Positions 7,635 through 15,816 of a stretch of 64,000 nt of DNA are shown here, piece after piece; positions within the stretch are counted from its first letter, which is position 1; each line of letters starts with the position of its first letter. This stretch comes from AG25 sp035518815 (lineage in GTDB: Bacteria > Gemmatimonadota > Gemmatimonadetes > Gemmatimonadales > GWC2-71-9). The stretch lies in contig DATIXG010000117.1 of assembly GCA_035518815.1 (NCBI GenBank), positions 1 through 64,000 of the forward strand, given 5' to 3'. Made by a program: the position numbers and the translations under genes. The notes beneath the pieces were generated by a model. It was not told the DNA's origin. It ran no database searches and saw only the letters and a program-made list of their open reading frames with translations.

Positions 7635-9572
7635 ATGCCACCCACCGAGATTAGCGTCACGCTCCCCGACGGGAGTGTGAGGACCCTGCCGTCCGGTGCG
7701 ACCGGCGCCGATCTGGCCCGCGCCATCGGCCCCGGGCTCGCCAAGGCCGCCCTCGCCATCAGGGTGAACGGCGACGTGTGGGACCTGTCGCGCCCGCTGC
7801 CCGACGGCAAGAAGGCCACAATCGTCACGGACAAGGATCCCGCGGCGCTCGACGTCCTGCGGCATTCCTCGGCCCATGTCCTCGCCACCGCGGTGCGCCA
7901 GGTTTTCCCCCAGGCGAAGATCGGCTTCGGCCCCCCGATCGAAGACGGCTTCTACTACGACTTCGAGGTGCCGACGCCGTTCACGCCGGAGGACTTGGAG
8001 CGCATCGAGGCCAAGATGCGCGAGGTGGTGCAGGCAGACTATCCCTTCGTGCGTGACGAGGTAAGCCGGGCGGATGCAAAGCGGCTGTTCGTCGACGATC
8101 CCCTGAAGCTCGAGCGGATCGACGATCTGGGTCCAAACGAAGTGATCTCCATCTATGTGGACGGCCCGTTCGTGGATCTGTGCCGCGGCCCCCATGTGCC
8201 GAGCACCGGCAGGATCAAGCATTTCAAGCTGCTGCATGCCGCCGGCGCCTACTGGCGCGGGGATTCGCGCCGTCAAATGCTCCAGCGGATCTACGGGACC
8301 GCGTGGTTCACGAAGGAGGACCTCGAGCGGTACGTGCACCGGCTGGAAGAGGCCGCCAAGCGCGATCACCGCAAGGTGGGTCGCGAGCTGGACCTCTTCA
8401 TGTTCCACCACTGGGCGCCGGGCGCTCCGTTCTGGACCAGCCGCGGCACCACGATGATCAACGAGCTGAACGGCTACCTGCGTCTCCTCCAGCGCGACGG
8501 CTATCAGGAGATCAAGACGCCGCTCCTGTACAACAAGGGCCTGTGGGAGCAATCGGGGCACTGGGGCAAGTACCAGGAGAACATGTTTCTCGTGCTCGAT
8601 ACCGAGACGAAGCAACCCGACTTCTCGTTGAAGCCGATGAACTGTCCGTCGCACTACCTCATGTACCTGGCCGGTAAGCACAGCTATCGCGAGCTCCCGC
8701 TGCGCTACTGCACCTACGACGTCCTCCACCGCAACGAGGTCTCCGGCGCGTTGTCGGGCCTCACCCGGGTGCGGCAGTTCCAGCAGGACGACTGTCACAT
8801 TTTCCTGATGGAGCGTCAGATCACGGACGAGGTCAAGCGGCTCGTCGACCTGATTCTCGGCTACTACCGGACGTTCGGGCTCACGGCGGAGCTCAAATTC
8901 TGCACGCGCCCCGCCGTGCGCATCGGGGACGACGCGATGTGGGACCGCGCCGAAGCGGCGCTGCGCGGCGCGCTCGAGACGATCGGCCTGCCGTATGTGC
9001 TGAGTCCCGGGGACGGCGCGTTCTACGGGCCGAAGATCGATTTCCACGTGGCCGACTCGATCGGCCGGACGTGGCAGCTCGGCACGATTCAGCTGGACTA
9101 TGCGGCGCCCGAGCGCTTCGGCCTGGTGTACGTGGGCGAGGACAACACCGAGCACCGACCGGTGGTCATCCACCGAGCCGTGAGCGGTTCGTTCGAACGC
9201 TTCATGGCCATTCTCATCGAGCATTTTGCCGGCGCGTTCCCGCTCTGGCTCGCCCCGGAGCAGGTGCGCATGCTCCCGATCGCCGACGGCCAGCTCGCAG
9301 CGGCGCGAGGCGTTCACGAGCGCCTGCGCGCCGCCGGGATCCGCTCGCACCTGGACGAGCGCAGCGAGACGCTGAACTACAAGATCCGGGATGGCGAGAT
9401 CCACAAGGTCCCCTATCTCGCGGTCGTAGGGGAGCGCGAGGCCCAGGCCGGGACCGTCGCGATACGCCAGCGCGGGGCGGGCAACAAGCAGGTCGTCGTC
9501 TCGGTGGATGAGTTTGTGAAGACGCTCAGCGAGGAGATTCGGACCAGGAGCCTGGGACCGGGACCAGCCTGA
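7635..9572 (+). CDS. thrS: Threonyl-tRNA synthetase
   Basis: A 645-residue class IIa synthetase charging tRNA(Thr). Order: TGS domain (residues 1-65), the editing domain with HSSAHVLATAVRQVFP and the metal-ligand motif GPHVPSTGRI, class II motif 1-3 in the catalytic core, and the C-terminal anticodon-binding domain. The zinc ligands are visible in MNCPSHYL, in QDDCHIF and in VVIHRAVSGSFERF; the first normally reads MNCPGH, a conservative change. ATG 7635 is chosen because it gives a complete TGS domain and follows the small membrane-protein gene closely. Confidence 0.97.
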   Translation: MPPTEISVTLPDGSVRTLPSGATGADLARAIGPGLAKAALAIRVNGDVWDLSRPLPDGKKATIVTDKDPAALDVLRHSSAHVLATAVRQVFPQAKIGFGPPIEDGFYYDFEVPTPFTPEDLERIEAKMREVVQADYPFVRDEVSRADAKRLFVDDPLKLERIDDLGPNEVISIYVDGPFVDLCRGPHVPSTGRIKHFKLLHAAGAYWRGDSRRQMLQRIYGTAWFTKEDLERYVHRLEEAAKRDHRKVGRELDLFMFHHWAPGAPFWTSRGTTMINELNGYLRLLQRDGYQEIKTPLLYNKGLWEQSGHWGKYQENMFLVLDTETKQPDFSLKPMNCPSHYLMYLAGKHSYRELPLRYCTYDVLHRNEVSGALSGLTRVRQFQQDDCHIFLMERQITDEVKRLVDLILGYYRTFGLTAELKFCTRPAVRIGDDAMWDRAEAALRGALETIGLPYVLSPGDGAFYGPKIDFHVADSIGRTWQLGTIQLDYAAPERFGLVYVGEDNTEHRPVVIHRAVSGSFERFMAILIEHFAGAFPLWLAPEQVRMLPIADGQLAAARGVHERLRAAGIRSHLDERSETLNYKIRDGEIHKVPYLAVVGEREAQAGTVAIRQRGAGNKQVVVSVDEFVKTLSEEIRTRSLGPGPA

Positions 9573-9576
9573 CTAA

Positions 9577-9596
9577 CCCCGGGCGCAAGCCCGGGG
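9577..9596. repeat. Perfect 8-bp hairpin with GCAA loop after thrS
   Basis: CCCCGGGC / GCCCGGGG with a GNRA-type GCAA loop, 4 nt after the thrS stop. No U-run follows, so it is at most a weak terminator; it may protect the 3' end or belong to the palindromic elements seen at 43979 and 46087. Confidence 0.6.
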
Positions 9597-9609
9597 TAGT
9601 TTGGATGGG
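9597..9609 (+). promoter_or_regulatory. TAGTTT box 7 nt before the thiolase ATG
   Basis: TAGTTT (9597-9602) fits TANNNT and is 7 nt from the ATG at 9610, the same spacing as at valS. Weak alone, but consistent with the other leaderless candidates in the window. Confidence 0.3.
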
Positions 9610-10776
9610 ATGGATACCGACCGCACCACCCCGGTGATCCTCGGTGCCGTCCGCACGCCGATCGGGCGGTACCTGGGGGGGCTCGCGCCCCTCAGCGCGC
9701 CCCGCCTCGGCGCGATCGTCATCCAGGAGGCCGTCCGCCGCGCGGGCGTTGCTCCCAACCACATCGACGAAGTCATCATGGGCCATGTGCTTCAGGGCGG
9801 CACGGGGCAGGCTCCCGCGCGCCAGGCCCAGATCCACGCCGGCCTGCCGGGCACGGTGCCCGCGCTGACGATCAACAAGGTCTGCGGCTCAGGTCTTAAG
9901 GCCGTGATGCTCGCCGCCCAGGCGATCCGCGCCGGGGACTCGCAGTGTGTGGTGGCGGGCGGCATGGAGTCGATGTCCAACGCGCCCCACTATCTCTCCG
10001 GCATGCGCGGCGGCATCAAGGCGGGTGACGCGAAGCTCGTGGACGGGATGATTCACGACGGGTTGTGGGATTCGTTCTCGAACAGCCACATGGGCGCGCT
10101 CGCCGAGTACACCGCGCGCAAGGCCGGGATCACGCGCGAGGACCAGGATCGCCTCGCGCTCCAGAGCCACCAGAAGGCGGTAGCGGCGATCGAGGCCTGC
10201 CGCTTCAAGGCCGAAACGGTGCCGGTCGACAAGGTCGAGAAGGATGAAGGGCCGCGAAAGGACACCTCGCTCGCCGCGCTCGCGGCCTTGAAGCCCGCGT
10301 TCGAGCCGGGCGGGACGGTGACCGCGGGGAACGCGCCGGGCCTGAACGATGGCGCCAGCGCGCTCGTGGTCGCGTCGCTCGAGTTTGCGCGGGCGCACGG
10401 CCTCACGCCCCTCGCGCGCGTCGTCGCCTATGCGACGGGCGGGGGCGAGCCCAAGGATCTGTTCTTCGCGCCGATCGTCGCAGTGCGGAATCTCATGGCG
10501 AAGGCTGGCAACAGCATCGGTGACTTCGACTTGATCGAGGCCAATGAAGCGTTCGCTGCGCAGGCCCTCGCCGACGGCCGGGCGCTCGGCTGGGATTGGG
10601 ACCGCGTCAACGTGAACGGCGGCGCGATCGCCCTCGGCCATCCCATTGGCGCTTCCGGCGCGCGCGTGCTGACCACGCTGCTCTACGCCCTCAAGGACCG
10701 CAAGCGGGCGCGAGGACTCGCCACCCTCTGCCTTGGGGGTGGCAACGCGGTGGCGCTGAGCGTCGAGATGATGTGA
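9610..10776 (+). CDS. Thiolase (acetyl-CoA C-acetyltransferase)
   Basis: A 388-residue thiolase. The acylated Cys is in NKVCGSGLKAV, the catalytic His in NVNGGAIALGHPIGASGAR, and the second Cys in LCLGGGNAVAL, where the usual CxGGGMG is slightly changed. It either condenses two acetyl-CoA or cleaves 3-ketoacyl-CoA. The neighbours encode 3-hydroxyacyl-CoA dehydrogenase and an acyl-CoA dehydrogenase, suggesting a short-chain acyl-CoA pathway; enoyl-CoA hydratase is absent here. A TTG at 9601 is an alternative start, but ATG 9610 is preferred. The stop overlaps the next ATG by one base. Confidence 0.93.
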   Translation: MDTDRTTPVILGAVRTPIGRYLGGLAPLSAPRLGAIVIQEAVRRAGVAPNHIDEVIMGHVLQGGTGQAPARQAQIHAGLPGTVPALTINKVCGSGLKAVMLAAQAIRAGDSQCVVAGGMESMSNAPHYLSGMRGGIKAGDAKLVDGMIHDGLWDSFSNSHMGALAEYTARKAGITREDQDRLALQSHQKAVAAIEACRFKAETVPVDKVEKDEGPRKDTSLAALAALKPAFEPGGTVTAGNAPGLNDGASALVVASLEFARAHGLTPLARVVAYATGGGEPKDLFFAPIVAVRNLMAKAGNSIGDFDLIEANEAFAAQALADGRALGWDWDRVNVNGGAIALGHPIGASGARVLTTLLYALKDRKRARGLATLCLGGGNAVALSVEMM

Positions 10777-11666
10777 TGGTCACCGCGCCCCGGGTCGAGT
10801 CCCCCCTGGATCCACCGCTCGCGGCGCGCGTCCGGCTCATGCAGTACATCAAGCCGCTCAGCGGGGCGCTCGCGTGGATCGTCGCCTGTTTGACCGTGGG
10901 TCTCGGCGTGACCGCGCTTCTCGAGAAGCTCTGCCCCCAAACAGAGTCGCCGTGGTGGCTGGCGCGCCTGGGAGTGATCCAGGCGGTCGGCTTCGCCGCT
11001 GCCACCTGGCTCGTGGGCCGGGTGCTGGATCGGCGTCCCTGGGCCGCGATGGGGTGGAAGAGCGGACGGGCCGCGCCTCGTCACTTCTTGCGCGGCATGT
11101 TGTGGGGCGGCGCCTTGGCGACGCTCGCGGTGTTCCTCGCCGTCGTGCTCGGCGGTGCGCACGTCTACCTGCACGCCCCCGGCCCCGTGTTCCCCGTCGG
11201 CGGGCCGGTCTTGGTCGGCGTGCTCTTCGCCGCTCTGTCCGAGGAGCTCGTGTTTCGGGGCTATCCCCTGAGCCGCCTCGCGGACGCCGTGGGGCCCGTG
11301 GGTGCCACGATCGTGAGCGCCGTGGCGTTCGGGGCGGCGCACCTCATGAACCCCGAGGCTGCCGCGCTCGGCGCCCTGAACGTGGGGCTCGCCGGCGCGT
11401 GGCTCGCGCTCGCCTTCTTCTCGCCGGGCGGGATGGCGCTCGCCTGGGGCGTGCACGTGGGGTGGAATGCGACCCTCGCGGAGCTGTTCAACGCTCCGGT
11501 CAGCGGGTACGACCTCGCTATTCCGGGCGCGCATTACAGTCCCGGCCGGTGGGAATGGCTGGATGGAGGCCTGTTCGGTCCGGAAGGCGGCGTCGTGGGC
11601 ACGATCGCCATCGGCATCGGGGTCGCGCTGTTTCTGCGCCAGGCCCGGCGGAGAGCCGTAGCGTGA
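10776..11666 (+). CDS. CPBP-family intramembrane metalloprotease
   Basis: A 296-residue, multi-pass membrane protein. The CPBP (CAAX prenyl protease/abortive infection) signature is complete: EELVFRG in the EExxxR motif, FGAAHLMNPE with the FxxxH histidine, and HVGWN near the third motif. About six hydrophobic segments are seen. These enzymes cleave membrane-associated substrates, but substrates in bacteria are mostly unknown. Its position between thiolase and hydroxyacyl-CoA dehydrogenase genes, with 1- and 4-nt overlaps, seems to reflect co-transcription rather than a shared pathway. Confidence 0.9.
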   Translation: MVTAPRVESPLDPPLAARVRLMQYIKPLSGALAWIVACLTVGLGVTALLEKLCPQTESPWWLARLGVIQAVGFAAATWLVGRVLDRRPWAAMGWKSGRAAPRHFLRGMLWGGALATLAVFLAVVLGGAHVYLHAPGPVFPVGGPVLVGVLFAALSEELVFRGYPLSRLADAVGPVGATIVSAVAFGAAHLMNPEAAALGALNVGLAGAWLALAFFSPGGMALAWGVHVGWNATLAELFNAPVSGYDLAIPGAHYSPGRWEWLDGGLFGPEGGVVGTIAIGIGVALFLRQARRRAVA

Positions 11667-12508
11667 GTCGCGTCGTAGTGGTCGGCGCTGGCACCATGGG
11701 CAGCGGGATCGCACACGTGTTCGCTCAGTCCGGTTGGGACGTGGCCATGGTGGACACGGCGCAGTCCGTGCTCGACCGGGCTCTCGAGACCATGCGCAAG
11801 AACCTCGACCGGCAGGTCCGTAAGGGCTCGCTCACGAGCGACGCCGCGGCGAGCGCGGTGAGCCGCGTCTCCGTTGGCACGACGCTCGATGGGACGGGCG
11901 CGGATCTCGCGGTCGAGGCGGTGATCGAAGACAGCGACGTCAAACGCCGCGTCTTTCGGGACCTGGATGCGGCGCTTCCTCCGGCCGCCACGCTCGCGAG
12001 CAACACTTCGTCGATCTCCATCACCGCGCTCGCGGCCGCGACGCGCCGCCCGGCTCAGGTGATCGGCATGCACTTCATGAACCCCGTGCCCGTCATGCCG
12101 CTCGTCGAAGTGATCCGTGGACGGGAGACGTCGGACGCGACCACCGAACGCGTCGTCGCGATCGCGCAGGCGCTGGGCAAGAGGCCTGTCGTGGTCCGCG
12201 ACTCACCAGGCTTCGTCGCGAACCGTGTGTTGATGCCGATGATCAACGAGGCCGTGTTCTGCGTCATGGAGGGCGTGGCGGCGCCCGAGGACGTCGACGC
12301 GGTCATGAAGCTCGGCATGAGCCATCCCTTGGGGCCCCTGGCCCTCGCGGACCTGATCGGCCTCGACGTCTGCCTCGCCATCCTCCAGGTGCTCCACCGC
12401 GACCTGAAGGACGACAAGTACCGGCCGGCGCCGCTGCTCGCCCAGCTGGTCGCGGCGGGGCGCCTCGGCAAGAAGAGCGGCCACGGCTTCTATGTCTACC
12501 GCGACTGA
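11663..12508 (+). CDS. 3-hydroxybutyryl-CoA dehydrogenase
   Basis: A 281-residue NAD(P)-dependent 3-hydroxyacyl-CoA dehydrogenase. The Rossmann motif VVGAGTMGSGIAHVFAQSG opens the protein, the substrate/catalytic region reads SNTSSISITALAAAT and GMHFMNPVPVMPLVEVI (catalytic His), and the C-terminal helical domain contains the conserved PGFVANRVLMPMINEA. It reduces acetoacetyl-CoA or oxidises the hydroxy form, consistent with the thiolase and acyl-CoA dehydrogenase beside it. GTG start overlaps the previous stop as GTGA; the 3' end overlaps the next gene by 17 nt. Confidence 0.94.
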   Translation: MSRVVVVGAGTMGSGIAHVFAQSGWDVAMVDTAQSVLDRALETMRKNLDRQVRKGSLTSDAAASAVSRVSVGTTLDGTGADLAVEAVIEDSDVKRRVFRDLDAALPPAATLASNTSSISITALAAATRRPAQVIGMHFMNPVPVMPLVEVIRGRETSDATTERVVAIAQALGKRPVVVRDSPGFVANRVLMPMINEAVFCVMEGVAAPEDVDAVMKLGMSHPLGPLALADLIGLDVCLAILQVLHRDLKDDKYRPAPLLAQLVAAGRLGKKSGHGFYVYRD

Positions 12509-13517
12509 GCGGGCCGGGCTCTCGGAGACGCAGCGCCAGATCGTGGACCTGGCGCGCGAATTCGCACGCACCCGGATCGAGCCGCAGGCGGCCGAATGGG
12601 ACCGGACCGCTCGGTTTCCCGCGGACGTGGTAGCCGAGCTGGGAGGCCTCGGGTTTCTCGGCCTGGTCACCCCGGAATCGCATGACGGGATGGGGCTCGA
12701 CGCCCTCACCTACCTGCTGGTGCTCGAGGAGTTGGCGGCAGCCGACGCCGGGCTCGCCATTTCAGTCCATTTCCATCATGCCGCTCAGCGCGCGATCGGC
12801 ACCCCGGGGCAGCAGGAGCGGTGGCTCGCCCCCCTCGCCCGGGGCGAGATGCTCGCGACGCTCGCGCTCGGCGATCCCGAGCCCGGCACGGTGTCGTGGG
12901 TGACGAACGGTGCCACGGTCGGGCTGGCGGTCGTGCGGGCTCGCGGACCGAGTGGTGTTGCGGCCGCCCTCGTGCCGACTGACACGGCGGGATACCGGCC
13001 GGGGAAGGCCGCCGACAGCATCGGTCTCCGTTCGGCGCCCATCGTGCCCGTCGCGCTTGACGGCGTGGAGGTGCCGGCGGATCACCTGCTTGGGGATGAG
13101 CAACCGGCGCTCGATTTCGCGCGCCTCGGAACTGCTACGGCGGCCGTCGGCATCGCGCGCCGCGCGCTCGAGCACGCCGTGGGTTACTGCGCCGAGCGCC
13201 GGCAGTTCGGGAAGGCGCTCCGCGAGTTCGAGGCCGTGCAGTTCAAGCTCGCCGAGATGGCGACTCGGGTGGCGGGGGCGCGCGCCCTCGCGCACCAGGC
13301 GGCGGCGATGGGCGTGGCCGGCATGGCCAGGCTCTGCGCGTCCGCAGCCGCCGAGTGGGTCACGATCCAGGCCATCCAGCTGTTCGGCGGCTATGGCTAC
13401 ATGCGCGACTTTCCGGTCGAGAAGCTCCTGCGGGATGCCAAGGCCTTGGAGCGCTACGACGCCACGGGCGAGCTGCAGCGCCTCATTGTGGCGCGCGATC
13501 TGTACGCCGGGCGCTAG
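12492..13517 (+). CDS. Divergent short acyl-CoA dehydrogenase
   Basis: Acyl-CoA dehydrogenase fold: N-terminal helical domain, C-terminal domain with YCAERRQFGKALREFEAVQ and the FAD-contacting QLFGGYGYMRDFPVEK. At 341 residues it is about 40 shorter than normal. The loss maps to the middle beta domain: the usual TEPxAGSD flavin motif is replaced by LALGDPEPGTVSWVTNG. The position of the catalytic Glu, normally within YEGT, is occupied by Asp in RYDATGELQR. The rest of the family frame is intact, so this is not a simple frameshift. It may be a low-activity or non-canonical enzyme. Overlap with the preceding gene suggests translational coupling. Confidence 0.85.
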   Translation: MSTATERAGLSETQRQIVDLAREFARTRIEPQAAEWDRTARFPADVVAELGGLGFLGLVTPESHDGMGLDALTYLLVLEELAAADAGLAISVHFHHAAQRAIGTPGQQERWLAPLARGEMLATLALGDPEPGTVSWVTNGATVGLAVVRARGPSGVAAALVPTDTAGYRPGKAADSIGLRSAPIVPVALDGVEVPADHLLGDEQPALDFARLGTATAAVGIARRALEHAVGYCAERRQFGKALREFEAVQFKLAEMATRVAGARALAHQAAAMGVAGMARLCASAAAEWVTIQAIQLFGGYGYMRDFPVEKLLRDAKALERYDATGELQRLIVARDLYAGR

Positions 13518-13569
13518 CATGGAGACGGCCTCGCAAGCTATCATGTGCGGGGACCGAAGGGAGTGAGCG

Positions 13570-14007
13570 GTGGGTGAGCGTATCTATGTGGGCGCCGACC
13601 ATGCCGGTTTCGCGCTCAAGCAGAAGCTGGTGGAGGAGCTGAAACGGTTGGGGTTCGAGCCAGTGGACGTGGGCCCCAAGGCGCTCGATCCGCAGGACGA
13701 TTTTCCCGACTTCGCGAAGCCCGTGGCCGAGGCCGTGAGCGCGGGCAAGGCGCCCCGCGGTGTGCTGACCTGCGGGACGGGTCTGGGCATGTCCTACACG
13801 GCGAACCGGTTCCCGAAGGTCCGCGCCGCGGTGGCGTGGAGCCCCGAGGTGGCCGAGCTGGCGCGCAAGCACAACGACGCGAACATCCTCGTGTTGCCGG
13901 CCCGCTTCGTCAGCGAAGAGGAGGGGATGGAGATCCTGCACCGCTGGCTCGACACGAATTTCGAGGGCGGGCGCCACTCGCGCCGGGTCGCCAAGATCGA
14001 GCAGTGA
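13570..14007 (+). CDS. rpiB: Ribose-5-phosphate isomerase B
   Basis: A 145-residue RpiB/LacAB-type sugar-phosphate isomerase that interconverts ribose-5-phosphate and ribulose-5-phosphate. The signatures are VGADHAGFALKQKL at the N-terminus and the active-site Cys loop VLTCGTGLGMSYTANR, followed by HNDANILVLPARF. GTG 13570 is preceded by GGGAG with good spacing. The stop overlaps the glyA start as GTGA, linking it to one-carbon metabolism in the same transcript. Confidence 0.94.
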   Translation: MGERIYVGADHAGFALKQKLVEELKRLGFEPVDVGPKALDPQDDFPDFAKPVAEAVSAGKAPRGVLTCGTGLGMSYTANRFPKVRAAVAWSPEVAELARKHNDANILVLPARFVSEEEGMEILHRWLDTNFEGGRHSRRVAKIEQ

Positions 14008-15299
14008 TCGACCGCCTCGCGTCGCTCGCCAAGGCCGATCCCACGATCCACGCGCTGATCCGCCGTGAGGTGGAGCGCCAGGAGCACGGGCTCGAGCTGA
14101 TCGCGAGCGAGAACTTCGTGTCGGTGGCGGTGCTCGAAGCGATGGGGACGGCGCTCACCAACAAGTACGCCGAGGGCACCCCGCGGAAGCGCTACTACGG
14201 CGGCTGCGAGGTGGTGGACGAGGTCGAGCAGCTCGCGGTCGACCGCGCCAAGCAACTGTTCGGCGCCGAGCACGTGAACGTGCAGCCGCACTCGGGGGCG
14301 CAGGCGAACATGGCCGCCTACCTCGCCGTCGCGAAGCCGGGCGACAAGCTGGTGGGCCTGGCCCTGCCGCACGGCGGCCACCTCACCCACGGCTCACCGG
14401 TCAATTTCTCGGGCTCGCTGTTTCAGGCGACGTCCTACGGCGTGCGCGAGGACACGGGGCGCATCGACTACGACCAGGTGCGCGACATCGTGCGGCGCGA
14501 CCGGCCGCGTCTCCTCATCGGCGGCGGCAGCGCCTACGCCCGGATCATCGATTTTCCCGCGCTCCGCAGCATCGCGGACGAAGTCGGGGCCGTGTTCATC
14601 GTGGACATGGCGCACTTCGCGGGCTTGGTGGCTGCGGGCCTCCACCCGTCGCCCGTCCCCCACGCCCAGATCGTGACGACCACGACGCACAAGACGCTGC
14701 GGGGTCCGCGCGGCGGCATCATCCTGTGCCAGGAGCCGTACGCCAAGGACGTGGACAAGCAGGTGTTCCCCGGCATTCAAGGGGGACCGCTCGAGCACGT
14801 GATCGCGGCGAAGGCCGTCGCGCTCGGCGAGGCGCTCGATCCCGCCTTCAAGGCCTACGCGGCGCAGGTGATCAAGAACGCCCAGGCCCTCGCGCGGGCG
14901 ATGATGGCGCGCGGCTATGCGATCGTGTCGGGCGGGACGGATACCCACCTGATGCTGGTGGACCTGCGCCCGAAACAGGTGACGGGGAAGGAAGCGCAGG
15001 AGCTGCTCGACCGGGCCGCCATTACCGTGAACAAGAACACGATCCCGGGCGACCCGCAGAAGGCGTTCGTCACGAGCGGGATCCGGCTGGGCACGCCGGC
15101 CGTCACCACGCGCGGCTTCCGCGAGCCCGAGATCGAGACCGTCGCCGACCTGATCGACACGGTGCTCACGAAGAAGGACGACGCGACGATCGCGCGGGTG
15201 CGCGCCCGCGTGCGCGAGCTGACCGATCAGTTCCCCCTCTACCTGACGCCGAAGCCAGCCACTGGCGTTGCCAAGGGCCAGGTCGCGGCGCGCACCTAA
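14004..15299 (+). CDS. glyA: Serine hydroxymethyltransferase
   Basis: A 431-residue PLP enzyme interconverting serine and glycine with tetrahydrofolate. Conserved blocks are ASENFVS, the NKYAEGTPRKRYYGGCE substrate region, and the PLP-Lys segment TTTTHKTLRGPRGG. Length and ends are normal. GTG start at 14004 overlaps the rpiB stop. The TAA stop is itself the first base triplet of the CCCCTAA repeat tract that follows. Confidence 0.97.
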   Translation: MIDRLASLAKADPTIHALIRREVERQEHGLELIASENFVSVAVLEAMGTALTNKYAEGTPRKRYYGGCEVVDEVEQLAVDRAKQLFGAEHVNVQPHSGAQANMAAYLAVAKPGDKLVGLALPHGGHLTHGSPVNFSGSLFQATSYGVREDTGRIDYDQVRDIVRRDRPRLLIGGGSAYARIIDFPALRSIADEVGAVFIVDMAHFAGLVAAGLHPSPVPHAQIVTTTTHKTLRGPRGGIILCQEPYAKDVDKQVFPGIQGGPLEHVIAAKAVALGEALDPAFKAYAAQVIKNAQALARAMMARGYAIVSGGTDTHLMLVDLRPKQVTGKEAQELLDRAAITVNKNTIPGDPQKAFVTSGIRLGTPAVTTRGFREPEIETVADLIDTVLTKKDDATIARVRARVRELTDQFPLYLTPKPATGVAKGQVAART

Positions 15300-15347
15300 C
15301 CCCAACCCCTAACCCCTAACCCCTAACCCCTAACCCCTAACCCCGAG
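15300..15347. repeat. CCCCTAA heptamer repeat between glyA and hsp20
   Basis: Five perfect tandem CCCCTAA units (15306-15340) with degenerate copies on both sides (CCCCAA at 15300 and CCCCGAG at 15341). The array fills nearly all of the 58-nt gap. The same heptamer type forms the inverted repeat at 7364-7426. Confidence 0.9.
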
Positions 15348-15357
15348 CCCCCACTCG

Positions 15358-15816
15358 ATGTCTGAATTCGGACAATCCGGCCGGTCGTCGCGAGGCTCGG
15401 GAGGGTTCGCGATCCATCTCGCGGACGAGCTCGAGGTCTACTTCAACGAGGTCGCCCACGGGCGGCCCGTGGGTTTCGTCGCCTCGCTCAAGTGGAAGCC
15501 TCCCACCGACGTCTACGAGACCGCGGACGCGATCGTCATCTACATGGACGTTGCCGGCATGCGCTCGGAAGACTTCCAGGTCGAGCTGTCAGACGGCATT
15601 CTGACGATCGGCGGCGAGCGGCACGGGCGACGCGAGGGCAAGCGGCACTATCACGCGATGGAAGTGCAGATCGGCCCGTTCGAGCGCCGCCTGCGCCTCC
15701 CGGTGCCCGTCGATCCGAGCAGCATCCACGCGTCCTACGACGCGGGATTCCTCGAGGTTCGTCTCACCAAAATCCCCGACCAGCAGACCGGCACGCGCTC
15801 CGTGAAGGTCGAGTGA
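15358..15816 (+). CDS. Hsp20/alpha-crystallin small heat-shock protein
   Basis: A 152-residue small heat-shock protein. The alpha-crystallin domain spans about residues 42-145: PPTDVYETADAIVIYMDVAG, then LTIGGERHGRREG, and the strand FLEVRLTKIPD near the end. These are ATP-independent holdase chaperones. Its stop overlaps the lon GTG, so chaperone and protease are translated from one mRNA, a common stress pairing. No sigma-32-like or CIRCE element is recognisable upstream; the gap is occupied by heptamer repeats. Confidence 0.92.
   Translation: MSEFGQSGRSSRGSGGFAIHLADELEVYFNEVAHGRPVGFVASLKWKPPTDVYETADAIVIYMDVAGMRSEDFQVELSDGILTIGGERHGRREGKRHYHAMEVQIGPFERRLRLPVPVDPSSIHASYDAGFLEVRLTKIPDQQTGTRSVKVE

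Noticed and set aside
9577..9596. Intrinsic terminator of thrS
   Set aside because: The stem is strong but no U-tract follows; kept only as a hairpin.
15300..15347. CRISPR array or telomere
   Set aside because: Units are 7 bp with no spacers, and the sequence lies inside an operon, not at a chromosome end.
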